A DNA stretch of 10,615 nt, from contig JBDREW010000031.1 of assembly GCA_043819385.1 (NCBI GenBank), forward strand, positions 1 to 10,615. The letters are read 5' to 3'. The stretch is from JBDREW01 sp043819385. Lineage in GTDB: Bacteria; Patescibacteriota; Minisyncoccia; Minisyncoccales; GWA2-38-27. The first letter of the stretch is position 1; each line of letters begins with the position of its first letter. Position numbers and translations under genes: made by a program. Under the pieces are notes generated by a model, which was not told the origin of the DNA, did not search any database, and saw nothing but the letters and a program-made list of their open reading frames with translations. Positions 1 through 5,504 of the stretch are shown here, piece after piece.

Positions 1-49
1 TAACTTTGTCTGTTTCTCATAATCAGACTTTATGCTATAATTTTTCATA

Positions 50-116
50 GAAAAGAGTTAGTTTTAATAGTTTTATTCTTAACCTTTAAACTATTTTACT
101 ACTCTTTTCTTTTTGT
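50..116 (+). terminator. Probable hairpin terminator of a gene left of the window
   Basis: A long imperfect inverted repeat has 9-bp outer arms (gaaaagagt at 50-58 with actcttttc at 101-109) and inner pairing of 60-62 with 98-100 and 68-73 with 88-93. On the plus strand it is followed by ttctttttg, a T-rich tail. On the minus strand the following bases are A-rich, so it fits a plus-strand gene outside the window better than the phosphotransferase gene ending at 182. Nothing else is recognised in 1-181. Confidence 0.4.
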
Positions 117-181
117 CCGAAATGTGCGTTAGTTGAGTAAACATAATAACTAAACAAAATAATGAAAGACTATATTTTATT

Positions 182-1246
182 CTATGAAAGATATTTTGAT
201 AAAATATCATTAACAAAAATATCTTCGTAACGTTTACTCGCTATCTTAAGCTGTTTAGAAATTTCTTTTGCTTTTAATTTTTTATTTCTTAAATCACTTT
301 TATGCCACCTTTCAATTTTAGGCAAATAAACCCATTTATATCCCCAAAGAATATCGGGAATAATAAAAATTCTTTGGCGCTCCAATAATTTTTCATTTTC
401 AAAAAGTTCAGGATAAAATTGCTTGAACCATTTTAATATTTCGATAGGATGATTATCTTGATAATAGGATTCTAATTTCTTTTCTACAAATTTTTCTGGA
501 GTAAAACAAAAATTTATTATTTTTGACAACTCAAAATCAAAAGGCGCAATATCCGAATATTCAAAATCTAATAACATAAATATATTATTATCATTCACTA
601 AAATATTCTCAAAATGTATATCAGCATGAACTAAAACATAATGATCTGATTCAGAAACCAGCACATATTTATGATTATTATAATATTTCTCTAATTCTCT
701 AACTACCTTTCTGTCAATCTCTGAATCTTTCCTCGCCTTTTTAAAACAATCTTCAATATATCTTTTGTATTTTTTCGGCCACCAATGAGAAAAGTTATTA
801 TTTTTAATTAAGAATGGAAAGTTACTTAATGGTAAATTATGTAATATTTTTAACTCTTGGCATAATTGTTTTATATAAAATTGTCTTTGCTTCACTGAAG
901 AAAATACCCATTGATGAGCTAAAGTTTTTCCATCTAATTTTAAGGATATAATAACGTCAAAAGGGATTTTTTTACGAGAAAAATCTGTAAAAAGAATTAA
1001 CGGAATTTTCAGATATTCTTTTATAATTTTATAAATTTTATATTCTTTTAAGAAAGTTAATCCATCTTGCTTGCCACTACTTAATCGAACTATAAATTTA
1101 TTATTTACTGCATATACTTCATTAATTTGACCACTCATTACTCGTTCTATTGTAACAATCTCTTGTATGCCCATTTTAAAGAATATGTCTTTGATATAAT
1201 ATAACTTCTTGTCTTCTATAAAATGAATATTTCTTTTAATTTTCAT
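182..1246 (-). CDS. APH/choline-kinase-fold phosphotransferase
   Basis: A protein of about 354 aa in the aminoglycoside phosphotransferase/choline kinase family, which transfers the ATP gamma-phosphate to a small-molecule hydroxyl. The Brenner motif HADIHFEN lies at residues 207-214 (catalytic Asp, Asn for Mg) and the DFE metal-binding motif at 227-229, followed by acidic/aromatic helices usual for the family's C-lobe. The frame is open further upstream to 1351. I chose the ATG at 1246 because it overlaps the previous gene's stop by only 11 bases, has AAGAAG about 7 bases upstream, and leaves a normal-length kinase. The ATG at 1312 has GGAGGG, but only 1-2 bases away and inside the upstream gene. 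The gene is last in the methyltransferase unit. The substrate is unknown; a resistance role is not implied by the fold. Confidence 0.82.
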   Translation of the reverse strand: MKIKRNIHFIEDKKLYYIKDIFFKMGIQEIVTIERVMSGQINEVYAVNNKFIVRLSSGKQDGLTFLKEYKIYKIIKEYLKIPLILFTDFSRKKIPFDVIISLKLDGKTLAHQWVFSSVKQRQFYIKQLCQELKILHNLPLSNFPFLIKNNNFSHWWPKKYKRYIEDCFKKARKDSEIDRKVVRELEKYYNNHKYVLVSESDHYVLVHADIHFENILVNDNNIFMLLDFEYSDIAPFDFELSKIINFCFTPEKFVEKKLESYYQDNHPIEILKWFKQFYPELFENEKLLERQRIFIIPDILWGYKWVYLPKIERWHKSDLRNKKLKAKEISKQLKIASKRYEDIFVNDILSKYLS

Positions 1247-1637
1247 ATAATACTTCTTTATAGATTTTTTTATAGATAGCAACAATTTTTGAAATTGTTT
1301 GATAAATTTCATACCCTCCAAATATCTTTTTGTGCCAAAACCAAGTAGCACTTCTCAAAGAATCAAGAAATTTTGGATTATCTGGCTTACAAAGTTTTAC
1401 AAAACGTTGATGTTGAATAAGATTTCCCTGTTTATCTCTTTTCTCTATATTCGTATTAATCATGAAAGCTCCTTGATATGCTAATCTATCAATTTCCCGT
1501 TGCAAATCCTCTTTTACTTTTTCATTTCCTGATTCCACTATTACTTTTCCATCTTGGATATAAACTTTAGCAACTATTTTTTTGATAGTAACACCAAACC
1601 ATGTTTTTCTAACTCCTACTAAATTAAGTTTTTTCAT
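1236..1637 (-). CDS. Hypothetical protein, 133 aa
   Basis: I do not recognise this protein. It begins with short hydrophobic stretches that look like beta-strands (residues 4-9, 16-35), has a charged helix-like middle (38-53), a conserved-looking aromatic patch (RSATWFWHKK, 95-104) and an amphipathic Lys/Ile/Tyr helix at the C-terminus. There is no signal peptide or membrane segment. The ATG at 1637 has AGGGAG about 8 bases upstream, a good SD. The 3' end overlaps the phosphotransferase start by 11 bases, so the two are probably translated from one mRNA. The same ATG forms an ATGA overlap with the stop of a possible small ORF upstream. Confidence 0.7.
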   Translation of the reverse strand: MKKLNLVGVRKTWFGVTIKKIVAKVYIQDGKVIVESGNEKVKEDLQREIDRLAYQGAFMINTNIEKRDKQGNLIQHQRFVKLCKPDNPKFLDSLRSATWFWHKKIFGGYEIYQTISKIVAIYKKIYKEVLYEN

Positions 1638-1765
1638 GATTTTTCTCCCTTTAAACGAGAATTTAATTCTTTAATATAATCATAAATAAGAAAGGGGTGG
1701 AAATAATCTTGCTTGATATTTTTTAGTTTTAATACTTTCTCGCAATACCTTGTATTAAATGCCAA
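1634..1765 (-). CDS. Possible small ORF, 43 aa, TTG start (weak)
   Basis: Between the methyltransferase stop (1729) and the 133-aa gene (1637) one minus-strand frame is open for 43 codons from a TTG at 1765, overlapping the end of the methyltransferase, to a TGA that overlaps the next ATG as ATGA. The predicted peptide is mixed in composition (Tyr, Phe, His, Pro and charged residues, ending in a Lys/Glu-rich helix), unlike low-complexity AT-rich noise. There is no convincing SD for it. It may be a coupling ORF, a displaced piece of the methyltransferase C-terminus, or chance. Confidence 0.25.
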   Translation of the reverse strand: MAFNTRYCEKVLKLKNIKQDYFHPFLIYDYIKELNSRLKGEKS

Positions 1766-2316
1766 AATTTAACTTCGCCTGTAACTCCAGGTTTTGTTTC
1801 TTTTTTTTCTGTTATTTTAATAAAATCTATACTCTCTAATGTTTTTTTAAGTTCCCCAATTGTCCAAAACGACATTTCTTTGTGGTTTTTAGCCCAATCA
1901 TCTTCAATTCCAAAAATACTAAAAACAAAAAAACCACCTGATTTTAATCCTTTTTGAATATTAATAAAAACTTTTTTTGCTTTGTCTTTTTGTAAAAAAG
2001 ACAAAGAATTCCATGCAATAATTAAAGAATACTTTTTCAAATTAATTTTAAAATCAGCAATATCTTTTCTTTTTGCTTCAATATTTAAATCTTTGCATAT
2101 TTCCTTTGTCTGATTAATACTGCTTTTATTAAAATCAATTGCTTCAACCTTAAATCCATTTTCAGCTAAATACTTTACGTCTACGCCAGCTCCACATCCT
2201 AAATCTAAAGCAAATTTTCCTGAAACATCTAATTCCTTAATAGTTTTAGTCAGGAAACTAACAGGTTTACGGTTTTTAGTAACTTTAACAAATTTTTCCC
2301 AATTTTTAAAAGTCAT
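1729..2316 (-). CDS. TehB-like class I SAM-dependent methyltransferase
   Basis: A 195-aa Rossmann-fold methyltransferase that would move a methyl group from S-adenosylmethionine to an unknown acceptor. Motif I (LDLGCGAG) is at residues 37-44, the acidic residue at the end of strand beta-2 is D61, a post-motif Asp lies near 85, and the strand-4 segment SLIIAWNSLSFL is at 97-108. The pattern KYLAENGFKVEAIDFN resembles TehB and Methyltransf_11/25 proteins, and the length is normal for that group. There is no SD; a TATAAT lies only five bases before the ATG at 2316, which suggests a leaderless mRNA. It is the first gene of a unit with the 133-aa protein and the phosphotransferase. A small-metabolite acceptor is likelier than RNA or DNA, but the sequence does not decide this. 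Confidence 0.83.
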   Translation of the reverse strand: MTFKNWEKFVKVTKNRKPVSFLTKTIKELDVSGKFALDLGCGAGVDVKYLAENGFKVEAIDFNKSSINQTKEICKDLNIEAKRKDIADFKINLKKYSLIIAWNSLSFLQKDKAKKVFINIQKGLKSGGFFVFSIFGIEDDWAKNHKEMSFWTIGELKKTLESIDFIKITEKKETKPGVTGEVKFWHLIQGIARKY

Positions 2317-2321
2317 TACTT

Positions 2322-2327
2322 ATTATA
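2322..2327 (-). promoter_or_regulatory. TATAAT -10 box giving a probable leaderless methyltransferase mRNA
   Basis: TATAAT on the minus strand ends five bases before the methyltransferase ATG, so the expected transcription start coincides with the start codon. The -35 region (around 2343-2350) is AT-rich without a clear TTGACA. The site lies just after the terminator of the preceding peptide gene, so a new promoter is needed here. Confidence 0.4.
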
Positions 2328-2344
2328 ATAAACCATAATCTTAT

Positions 2345-2377
2345 TAAATAAAAGAGCGGCTAAAATAAATTTTAGCC
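2345..2377 (-). terminator. Rho-independent terminator of the 66-aa peptide gene
   Basis: The 9-bp arms 2369-2377 and 2358-2366 (GGCTAAAAT with ATTTTAGCC) have a minimal loop. On the minus strand they are followed by GCTCTTTTATTT. The hairpin sits 20 bases past the peptide stop codon. Confidence 0.75.
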
Positions 2378-2396
2378 ACTTGGGAGACAGCGCTAG

Positions 2397-2597
2397 CTAG
2401 TCTTGACCGCCATCGCCGTCCGCGTTACAACTTCCACCGCCATCATCTTGGCTACCAGATTGATCACTCGTACAAGTAGTAGCACATTGAACTCTGCTCA
2501 GTGTGTTTTTCAGAATTCCTTGTACTCCGCTACGCGTTTTGTAATCAACGCAACGACGCCAAAAATTGAAGCGGCTTATTTTTTTCCTGCTTTTCAT
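2397..2597 (-). CDS. Small Cys-containing peptide with Gly/Asp-rich tail, possible RiPP precursor
   Basis: A 66-aa protein I do not recognise. The N-terminal half is basic and aromatic (MKSRKKISRFNFWRR at 1-15). The C-terminal part has C38-x3-C42, C57 and an acidic Gly-rich tail (DDGGGSC, DGDGG), plus one Cys at 16. There is no signal peptide. Two-part design, Cys spacing and a low-complexity Gly tail are seen in ribosomally made modified peptides and in some metal-binding peptides, but no maturase is visible beside it. The evidence that it is a real gene is good: AAAGGAGG 8 bases before the ATG, terminators on both sides, and a higher GC content with CGC/CGT/CGG Arg codons unlike its neighbours. 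The complementary plus-strand ORF (2403-2600) is taken to be its shadow. Confidence 0.68.
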   Translation of the reverse strand: MKSRKKISRFNFWRRCVDYKTRSGVQGILKNTLSRVQCATTCTSDQSGSQDDGGGSCNADGDGGQD

Positions 2598-2610
2598 TAG
2601 ATTAACCTCC

Positions 2611-2626
2611 TTTCTTGTACAAGAAA
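2611..2626. promoter_or_regulatory. 16-bp perfect palindrome in the peptide-gene leader
   Basis: TTTCTTGTACAAGAAA reads the same on both strands and abuts the strong SD of the 66-aa peptide gene (SD core at 2606-2610). It could be an operator for a dimeric repressor, or form a small RNA hairpin (6-bp stem, GUAC loop) next to the ribosome-binding site. No regulator gene is identified in the window. Confidence 0.4.
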
Positions 2627-2730
2627 AAATCTATCCTTTAATAAATCTCCAACATTGAGGATCTTTTGCAAAAAAATGAAATGGATTTTTATAATCTCCA
2701 AAAAATAAATAAAACTTCTCTTTTGTAACG

Positions 2731-2765
2731 AAAAAGACAGGACGTAAAATTTTACCCCCTGTCTT
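2731..2765 (-). terminator. Rho-independent terminator of the TS/QueC/CYTH operon
   Basis: On the minus strand AAGACAGG (2765-2758) pairs with CCTGTCTT (2741-2734). A G-U pair and one mismatch lead to an inner GTAAAA/TTTTAC pairing (2755-2744). TTTT then C follows the stem. It lies 29 bases after the CYTH stop codon. The plus-strand reading lacks a T tail. Confidence 0.75.
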
Positions 2766-2793
2766 GTCCTCATCAACCGATAATCAATTACTA

Positions 2794-3330
2794 TTAATCG
2801 AATATACAATTATCTTTTTTAATATTATGAAATTTTTTATAATCTTCCCATATTCCAAGATATGATTTAACAATTTTTGGTTTATCTAAAAGATTAAATT
2901 TTTTAAGATAATGATTTATTACTTTAGGATTTCCTTCAATTTCAACAAAAAAACCAAAAGGAAGTTTATCAAAAGAAATAAGAGAGTCACTATTAAATAT
3001 ATTTCTTCGTATCTTTTCAAAGATAATCTCTTTACTGAAACCTAATAATTTTACCATTTCTCTTAAAGTATCAATATTTCCCTTTATCTCTATCTCTATT
3101 TCATCTCTTTCAAAAAAATAAATATTTTCTTTTGTTTTTTTCTTTATGCCTAAAATAACTTGTTCTCCTACTATCTGTTTTATTCTTGGAAAAATACCAT
3201 CTGTTATATTTGAAAAATCCTCTTTAAAATAACCAAAAGTTCTCTCTAAATTAGAATTATTAAGATTTTTAGTAAACTTATCAAATTCTTCTTTTGTTAA
3301 TTCAATTTTAACTTCTATTTCTTTTTTCAT
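2794..3330 (-). CDS. CYTH-domain (CyaB/ThTPase superfamily) protein
   Basis: A 178-aa protein with the complete CYTH tunnel-fold signature: E4-x-E6-x-K8 at the start, R49-x-K51, Lys cluster 63-65, E77/E79/E81, E106-K107-x-R109-R110, D121, E130-x-E132 and a C-terminal K155-S-Y. Family members bind an organic or inorganic triphosphate with two metals and act as thiamine or inorganic triphosphatases or as class IV adenylate cyclases. Length and motif order resemble CyaB-type proteins, but cyclase and phosphatase activities cannot be told apart by eye. The frame also has ATGs at 3348 and 3354. I chose 3330 because the family usually starts a few residues before ExExK, and GAAG lies just upstream. 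The start overlaps the QueC-like gene by 23 bases (47 if 3354 is used). It is the last gene of its operon. Confidence 0.85.
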   Translation of the reverse strand: MKKEIEVKIELTKEEFDKFTKNLNNSNLERTFGYFKEDFSNITDGIFPRIKQIVGEQVILGIKKKTKENIYFFERDEIEIEIKGNIDTLREMVKLLGFSKEIIFEKIRRNIFNSDSLISFDKLPFGFFVEIEGNPKVINHYLKKFNLLDKPKIVKSYLGIWEDYKKFHNIKKDNCIFD

Positions 3331-4213
3331 TTTTTTCTTCTTTTTCATGGTCATAATATGTTGGATAATTTTTTGACATCTGAAACTTGTATTTTGTTTT
3401 ATCTCCTACTCCTGCATCTTTATATCCTCTCCTTCTATCCCAACAAGTAGGACAATCTCCACACTCTATTTTAAAAGATTTAACACAAGTTCTTGCTTTA
3501 TGTAATGGAATTCCATTTTTATCAGCCCATTTTATAAAAACATCTTTATCATAATGATTTCCAAACTCTGTTTCTATTGGCAATGATATAAATTGCCAAT
3601 CCCAATCATTCAATATTTGACAAAATAATATATTCATTGATCTAACCCAAGTTTGAGAACAATGATATGAAAAATCAGAACTCATATTTGAAGCAAATAA
3701 TGTCTTTATCTCAATTCCTTTTGCTTTTAACGAATAACCATATTCCATCCCAGTTAAAAATACTATTGATCCTCTTGCTGGATAAGATATATTATGCCTC
3801 AATGGAATATTATCTACCATTTTCTTCGTCTTTCTTAATAAATTTTTATACTCTATTCCTGGTGTTGCTACTTTTATCTCTTTATAATTATTATAAAGCT
3901 TTGGAAAATTTTTCTTATAAAATTTATTAAAATAATCTACTGATTTTTTCTCATACTTATAATTAGATTGACCTCTATTTATAAAAAAAGGATAAACATT
4001 TAAACCAAATTCTTTTAATAATATTCCTATATTAGCGACAGAATCTTGTCCTCCTGATAAACAAACTACAACGTTTTCACCTCTTTCAGGCATTTTAACT
4101 ACATATCCTCTTTTCTTTTTTAGAATATTATTATATATCTTAAATAGTTTTTGATCTTCGTTCTCTTTATTTTTAAACTTTATTTTACCTTGATTATCCA
4201 ATATTTTTATCAT
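3308..4213 (-). CDS. QueC-like PP-loop ATPase
   Basis: A 301-aa protein with the ATP-pyrophosphatase loop SGGQDS at residues 53-58 and a C-terminal zinc-type cluster C243, C251, C254, C257 followed by RRRGYKDAGV, as in QueC (7-cyano-7-deazaguanine synthase). The segment YPARGSIVFLTGMEYGY matches the QueC region around VPGRN-ILFLT, and DFSYH matches DFSGYPDC, although the Pro-Asp-Cys-Arg of true QueC is changed to His-Cys-Ser-Gln. QueC itself converts a deazaguanine carboxylate to a nitrile through adenylation and amidation. Divergent relatives occur in Qat and type IV CBASS defence systems. About 45 extra N-terminal residues precede the usual domain. The start at 4213 has no SD and overlaps the previous gene by 20 bases; an internal Met (residue 41, 4093) is an alternative. 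No other queuosine gene is visible, so a different substrate is likely. Confidence 0.82.
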   Translation of the reverse strand: MIKILDNQGKIKFKNKENEDQKLFKIYNNILKKKRGYVVKMPERGENVVVCLSGGQDSVANIGILLKEFGLNVYPFFINRGQSNYKYEKKSVDYFNKFYKKNFPKLYNNYKEIKVATPGIEYKNLLRKTKKMVDNIPLRHNISYPARGSIVFLTGMEYGYSLKAKGIEIKTLFASNMSSDFSYHCSQTWVRSMNILFCQILNDWDWQFISLPIETEFGNHYDKDVFIKWADKNGIPLHKARTCVKSFKIECGDCPTCWDRRRGYKDAGVGDKTKYKFQMSKNYPTYYDHEKEEKNEKRNRS

Positions 4214-4937
4214 ATTGTTTGTATAACTTTATTATTTCTTTTGCATCTTTAATAGTTTCTTCATAAATATGAACATCAGTTAAAAATCCGTCTAATGGTC
4301 CGACCCAAACATTAGTATTTAATCTCTTTGATAATTTTTTAGCTACTTCCTTTGATAAAAGAGATATTGCTACTAAATTACCACTAAATTTTTGAAATAC
4401 ATCAATTGATCTTGCATTAAACAATGTATTCATATGATACCCTTTATCATTGTTAATCCTAATAAGACGAAATTGAATAGTAGTTATACAAGGTAAATAA
4501 TCATCTTTTGGCGTCTTTAATACTTTTTGATAATCCTCTTCTCTTATAAAACTCATGACTGCTTTTTTAGATTCGGGTATTTCAGCTAACCTTTCTACAA
4601 CAAAATCTATCATATTCCAATCTTTCAATCTTGCGTGATAACTTTTACTCCCTGGATCAAAAGAAGGAACAATATCAAAATCATGCATTATATCATTATT
4701 AAATGTAAGATTAATTATCTCATCAACATTTTTCTTGTTTCCATATTTACTGATAAAAGGATCTGGAAAAGATTGAGTTTCTGATTTTATTCTAATATTC
4801 TGTAAACTTAATCTTTTCCTTCCTTCATCTTCAGTAATTATTCCATTTTTAATAATAGCTTCTACCGAACTTAACCATACACTACCTATGGTTTCTCCAT
4901 AAATATTATAGCCAAATGGTTCTAAAATAACATACAT
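4194..4937 (-). CDS. Thymidylate-synthase-superfamily protein, divergent and C-terminally short
   Basis: A 247-aa protein that I align by eye to ThyA/dCMP hydroxymethylase. LPCITTIQF (148-156) matches the catalytic-Cys motif APCHAFFQF, giving C150. ARSIDVFQKFSGN (175-187) matches QRSCDVFLGLPFN, keeping the phosphate-binding Arg176, Asp179 and the base-contacting Asn187. TDVHIYEETIK (220-230) matches GDTHLYSNHMD, keeping Asp221, His223 and Tyr225. The usual Arg-Arg that reaches the partner subunit's phosphate site appears as Lys124-Lys125. The protein ends 22 residues after Tyr225, so the C-terminal strand and tail that close over folate in ThyA are absent. This points to C5 chemistry on a pyrimidine nucleotide other than ordinary dTMP synthesis, or to a lost activity. 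It has no clear SD and overlaps the QueC-like gene by 20 bases. The family call rests on motifs, not on a search. Confidence 0.68.
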   Translation of the reverse strand: MYVILEPFGYNIYGETIGSVWLSSVEAIIKNGIITEDEGRKRLSLQNIRIKSETQSFPDPFISKYGNKKNVDEIINLTFNNDIMHDFDIVPSFDPGSKSYHARLKDWNMIDFVVERLAEIPESKKAVMSFIREEDYQKVLKTPKDDYLPCITTIQFRLIRINNDKGYHMNTLFNARSIDVFQKFSGNLVAISLLSKEVAKKLSKRLNTNVWVGPLDGFLTDVHIYEETIKDAKEIIKLYKQYDKNIG

Positions 4938-4983
4938 ATTTTTATATCATTTAAAAATTATTTATCTCTACTAAAAAATAACG

Positions 4984-5199
4984 CTAAATATATTTTCTTT
5001 CTAATTCTTGCAAAGATTTTATATTCAAATCCGAAAATGAATAAGATACCCATGGAAACGAAGAATTATGATTTATAGACTTAAGTACTTTTAGTCCACT
5101 TTTTAAAAAGTGGACTATACTTTCATCTCCTATAACTGGAGGGAATAAATCTTTCGCCTTCTTTTTATGTAAATTATTAAAATCTTTTTCTTTATTCAT
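4984..5199 (-). CDS. Hypothetical protein, 71 aa, first gene of the TS/QueC/CYTH operon
   Basis: I do not recognise this protein. It is Lys-rich at the N-terminus, has a Phe-Pro-Pro-Val turn (19-22), a hydrophobic helix-like middle (27-42) and a charged C-terminal helix. There is no Cys, signal peptide or membrane segment. The ATG at 5199 lies 6 bases after a TATAAT, with TTTACA 17 bases further up, so transcription should start at or next to the ATG. No SD is present, which fits a leaderless gene. A 26-bp perfect palindrome lies inside the coding region (5092-5117). The TS-like gene starts 46 bases downstream on the same strand. It may be a small partner of that cassette. Confidence 0.6.
   Translation of the reverse strand: MNKEKDFNNLHKKKAKDLFPPVIGDESIVHFLKSGLKVLKSINHNSSFPWVSYSFSDLNIKSLQELERKYI
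5092..5117. repeat. 26-bp perfect palindrome with no spacer
   Basis: Left arm TAGTCCACTTTTT (5092-5104) is the exact reverse complement of AAAAAGTGGACTA (5105-5117). It lies inside the 71-aa gene and encodes the segment around IVHFLKSGL. No T tract follows on either strand, so a terminator is unlikely. It could form a cruciform, an RNA hairpin (11-bp stem, 4-base loop) or a dimeric protein site. Confidence 0.85.
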
Positions 5200-5205
5200 G
5201 ACTAA

Positions 5206-5234
5206 ATTATAAACCTAAAATAGTATCTTGTAAA
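5206..5234 (-). promoter_or_regulatory. Sigma70-type promoter of the TS/QueC/CYTH operon
   Basis: On the minus strand TTTACA (5234-5229), a 17-base spacer and TATAAT (5211-5206) make a near-consensus promoter. The ATG at 5199 begins 6 bases after the -10 box, so the transcript is probably leaderless. Confidence 0.75.
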
Positions 5235-5257
5235 CCTATTTTTATACATAAAATATT

Positions 5258-5283
5258 AAAAAAGACCTGGGATTAATCAGATC
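5258..5283 (-). terminator. Rho-independent terminator of the PlsC/Nudix unit
   Basis: GATCTG (5283-5278) pairs with CAGGTC (5269-5264) including one G-U pair, with an 8-base loop, followed by TTTTTT (5263-5258). It separates the upstream unit from the promoter at 5234-5206. Confidence 0.55.
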
Positions 5284-5325
5284 ATTAGATTTTATTTTCT
5301 TTCTCCTTGTTAAGTTTATTCAATT

Positions 5326-5445
5326 TTAGTCAACCTTAATAATATAAATTAAATCATCAAACCATTCATTTTTAAAAAAAGTTTTTCTTATTAAAGAAGC
5401 GACCTCTTTTGTATCTGATTTTTTAAATTGTCTAATTATAATCAT
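5326..5445 (-). pseudogene. Truncated GNAT acetyltransferase N-terminus, 39 aa
   Basis: The region between the 71-aa gene and the Nudix gene (5200-5504) contains this short frame, a terminator and a promoter. The 39-aa product begins MIIIRQFKKSDTKEVASLIR, the typical first strand and helix of GNAT N-acetyltransferases (I-R-x-F/A-x-x-x-D...I), and continues to a Trp/Phe segment before a TAA. The acetyl-CoA-binding motifs (Q/R-x-x-G-x-G/A) and the rest of a normal 140-170 aa domain are missing. I could not find a continuation in another frame before the terminator. It looks like a remnant of a GNAT gene, though a short functional peptide is possible. No SD is seen. Confidence 0.5.
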
Positions 5446-5504
5446 ATTTTTATAATAACTTAACTCTCTTTTTTTTTTATACTAAAAATAACAGAACGTT
5501 ATCA

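Noticed and set aside
190..208. 8-bp inverted repeat at the end of the phosphotransferase gene as its terminator
   Set aside because: The stem (gatatttt / aaaatatc) is all A/T except its ends, lies before the stop codon and has no T tract after it on the minus strand.
1247..1351. Longer N-terminus for the phosphotransferase (starts at 1351 or 1312)
   Set aside because: It would overlap the 133-aa gene by about 75-115 bases. The SD-like GGAGGG at 1312 is too close to the ATG and is explained by the other reading frame.
2403..2600. Plus-strand ORF of 65 aa opposite the Cys/Gly peptide gene
   Set aside because: It has no SD or promoter on the plus strand, while the minus strand has an ideal SD, start and terminator. 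It is the complement shadow of the peptide gene.
2597..2809. Minus-strand ORF of 70 aa between CYTH and the peptide gene
   Set aside because: It runs through the CYTH 3' end and the operon terminator, is hydrophobic low-complexity sequence, has no SD, and ends on the peptide ATG by chance.
3576..3600. 9-bp inverted repeat (attggcaat / attgccaat) in the QueC-like gene
   Set aside because: Short, inside coding sequence, with no tail or regulatory position; expected by chance in AT-rich DNA of this length.
5092..5117. 26-bp palindrome as a terminator
   Set aside because: Neither strand shows a T tract after the stem, and it lies inside an apparently intact gene.
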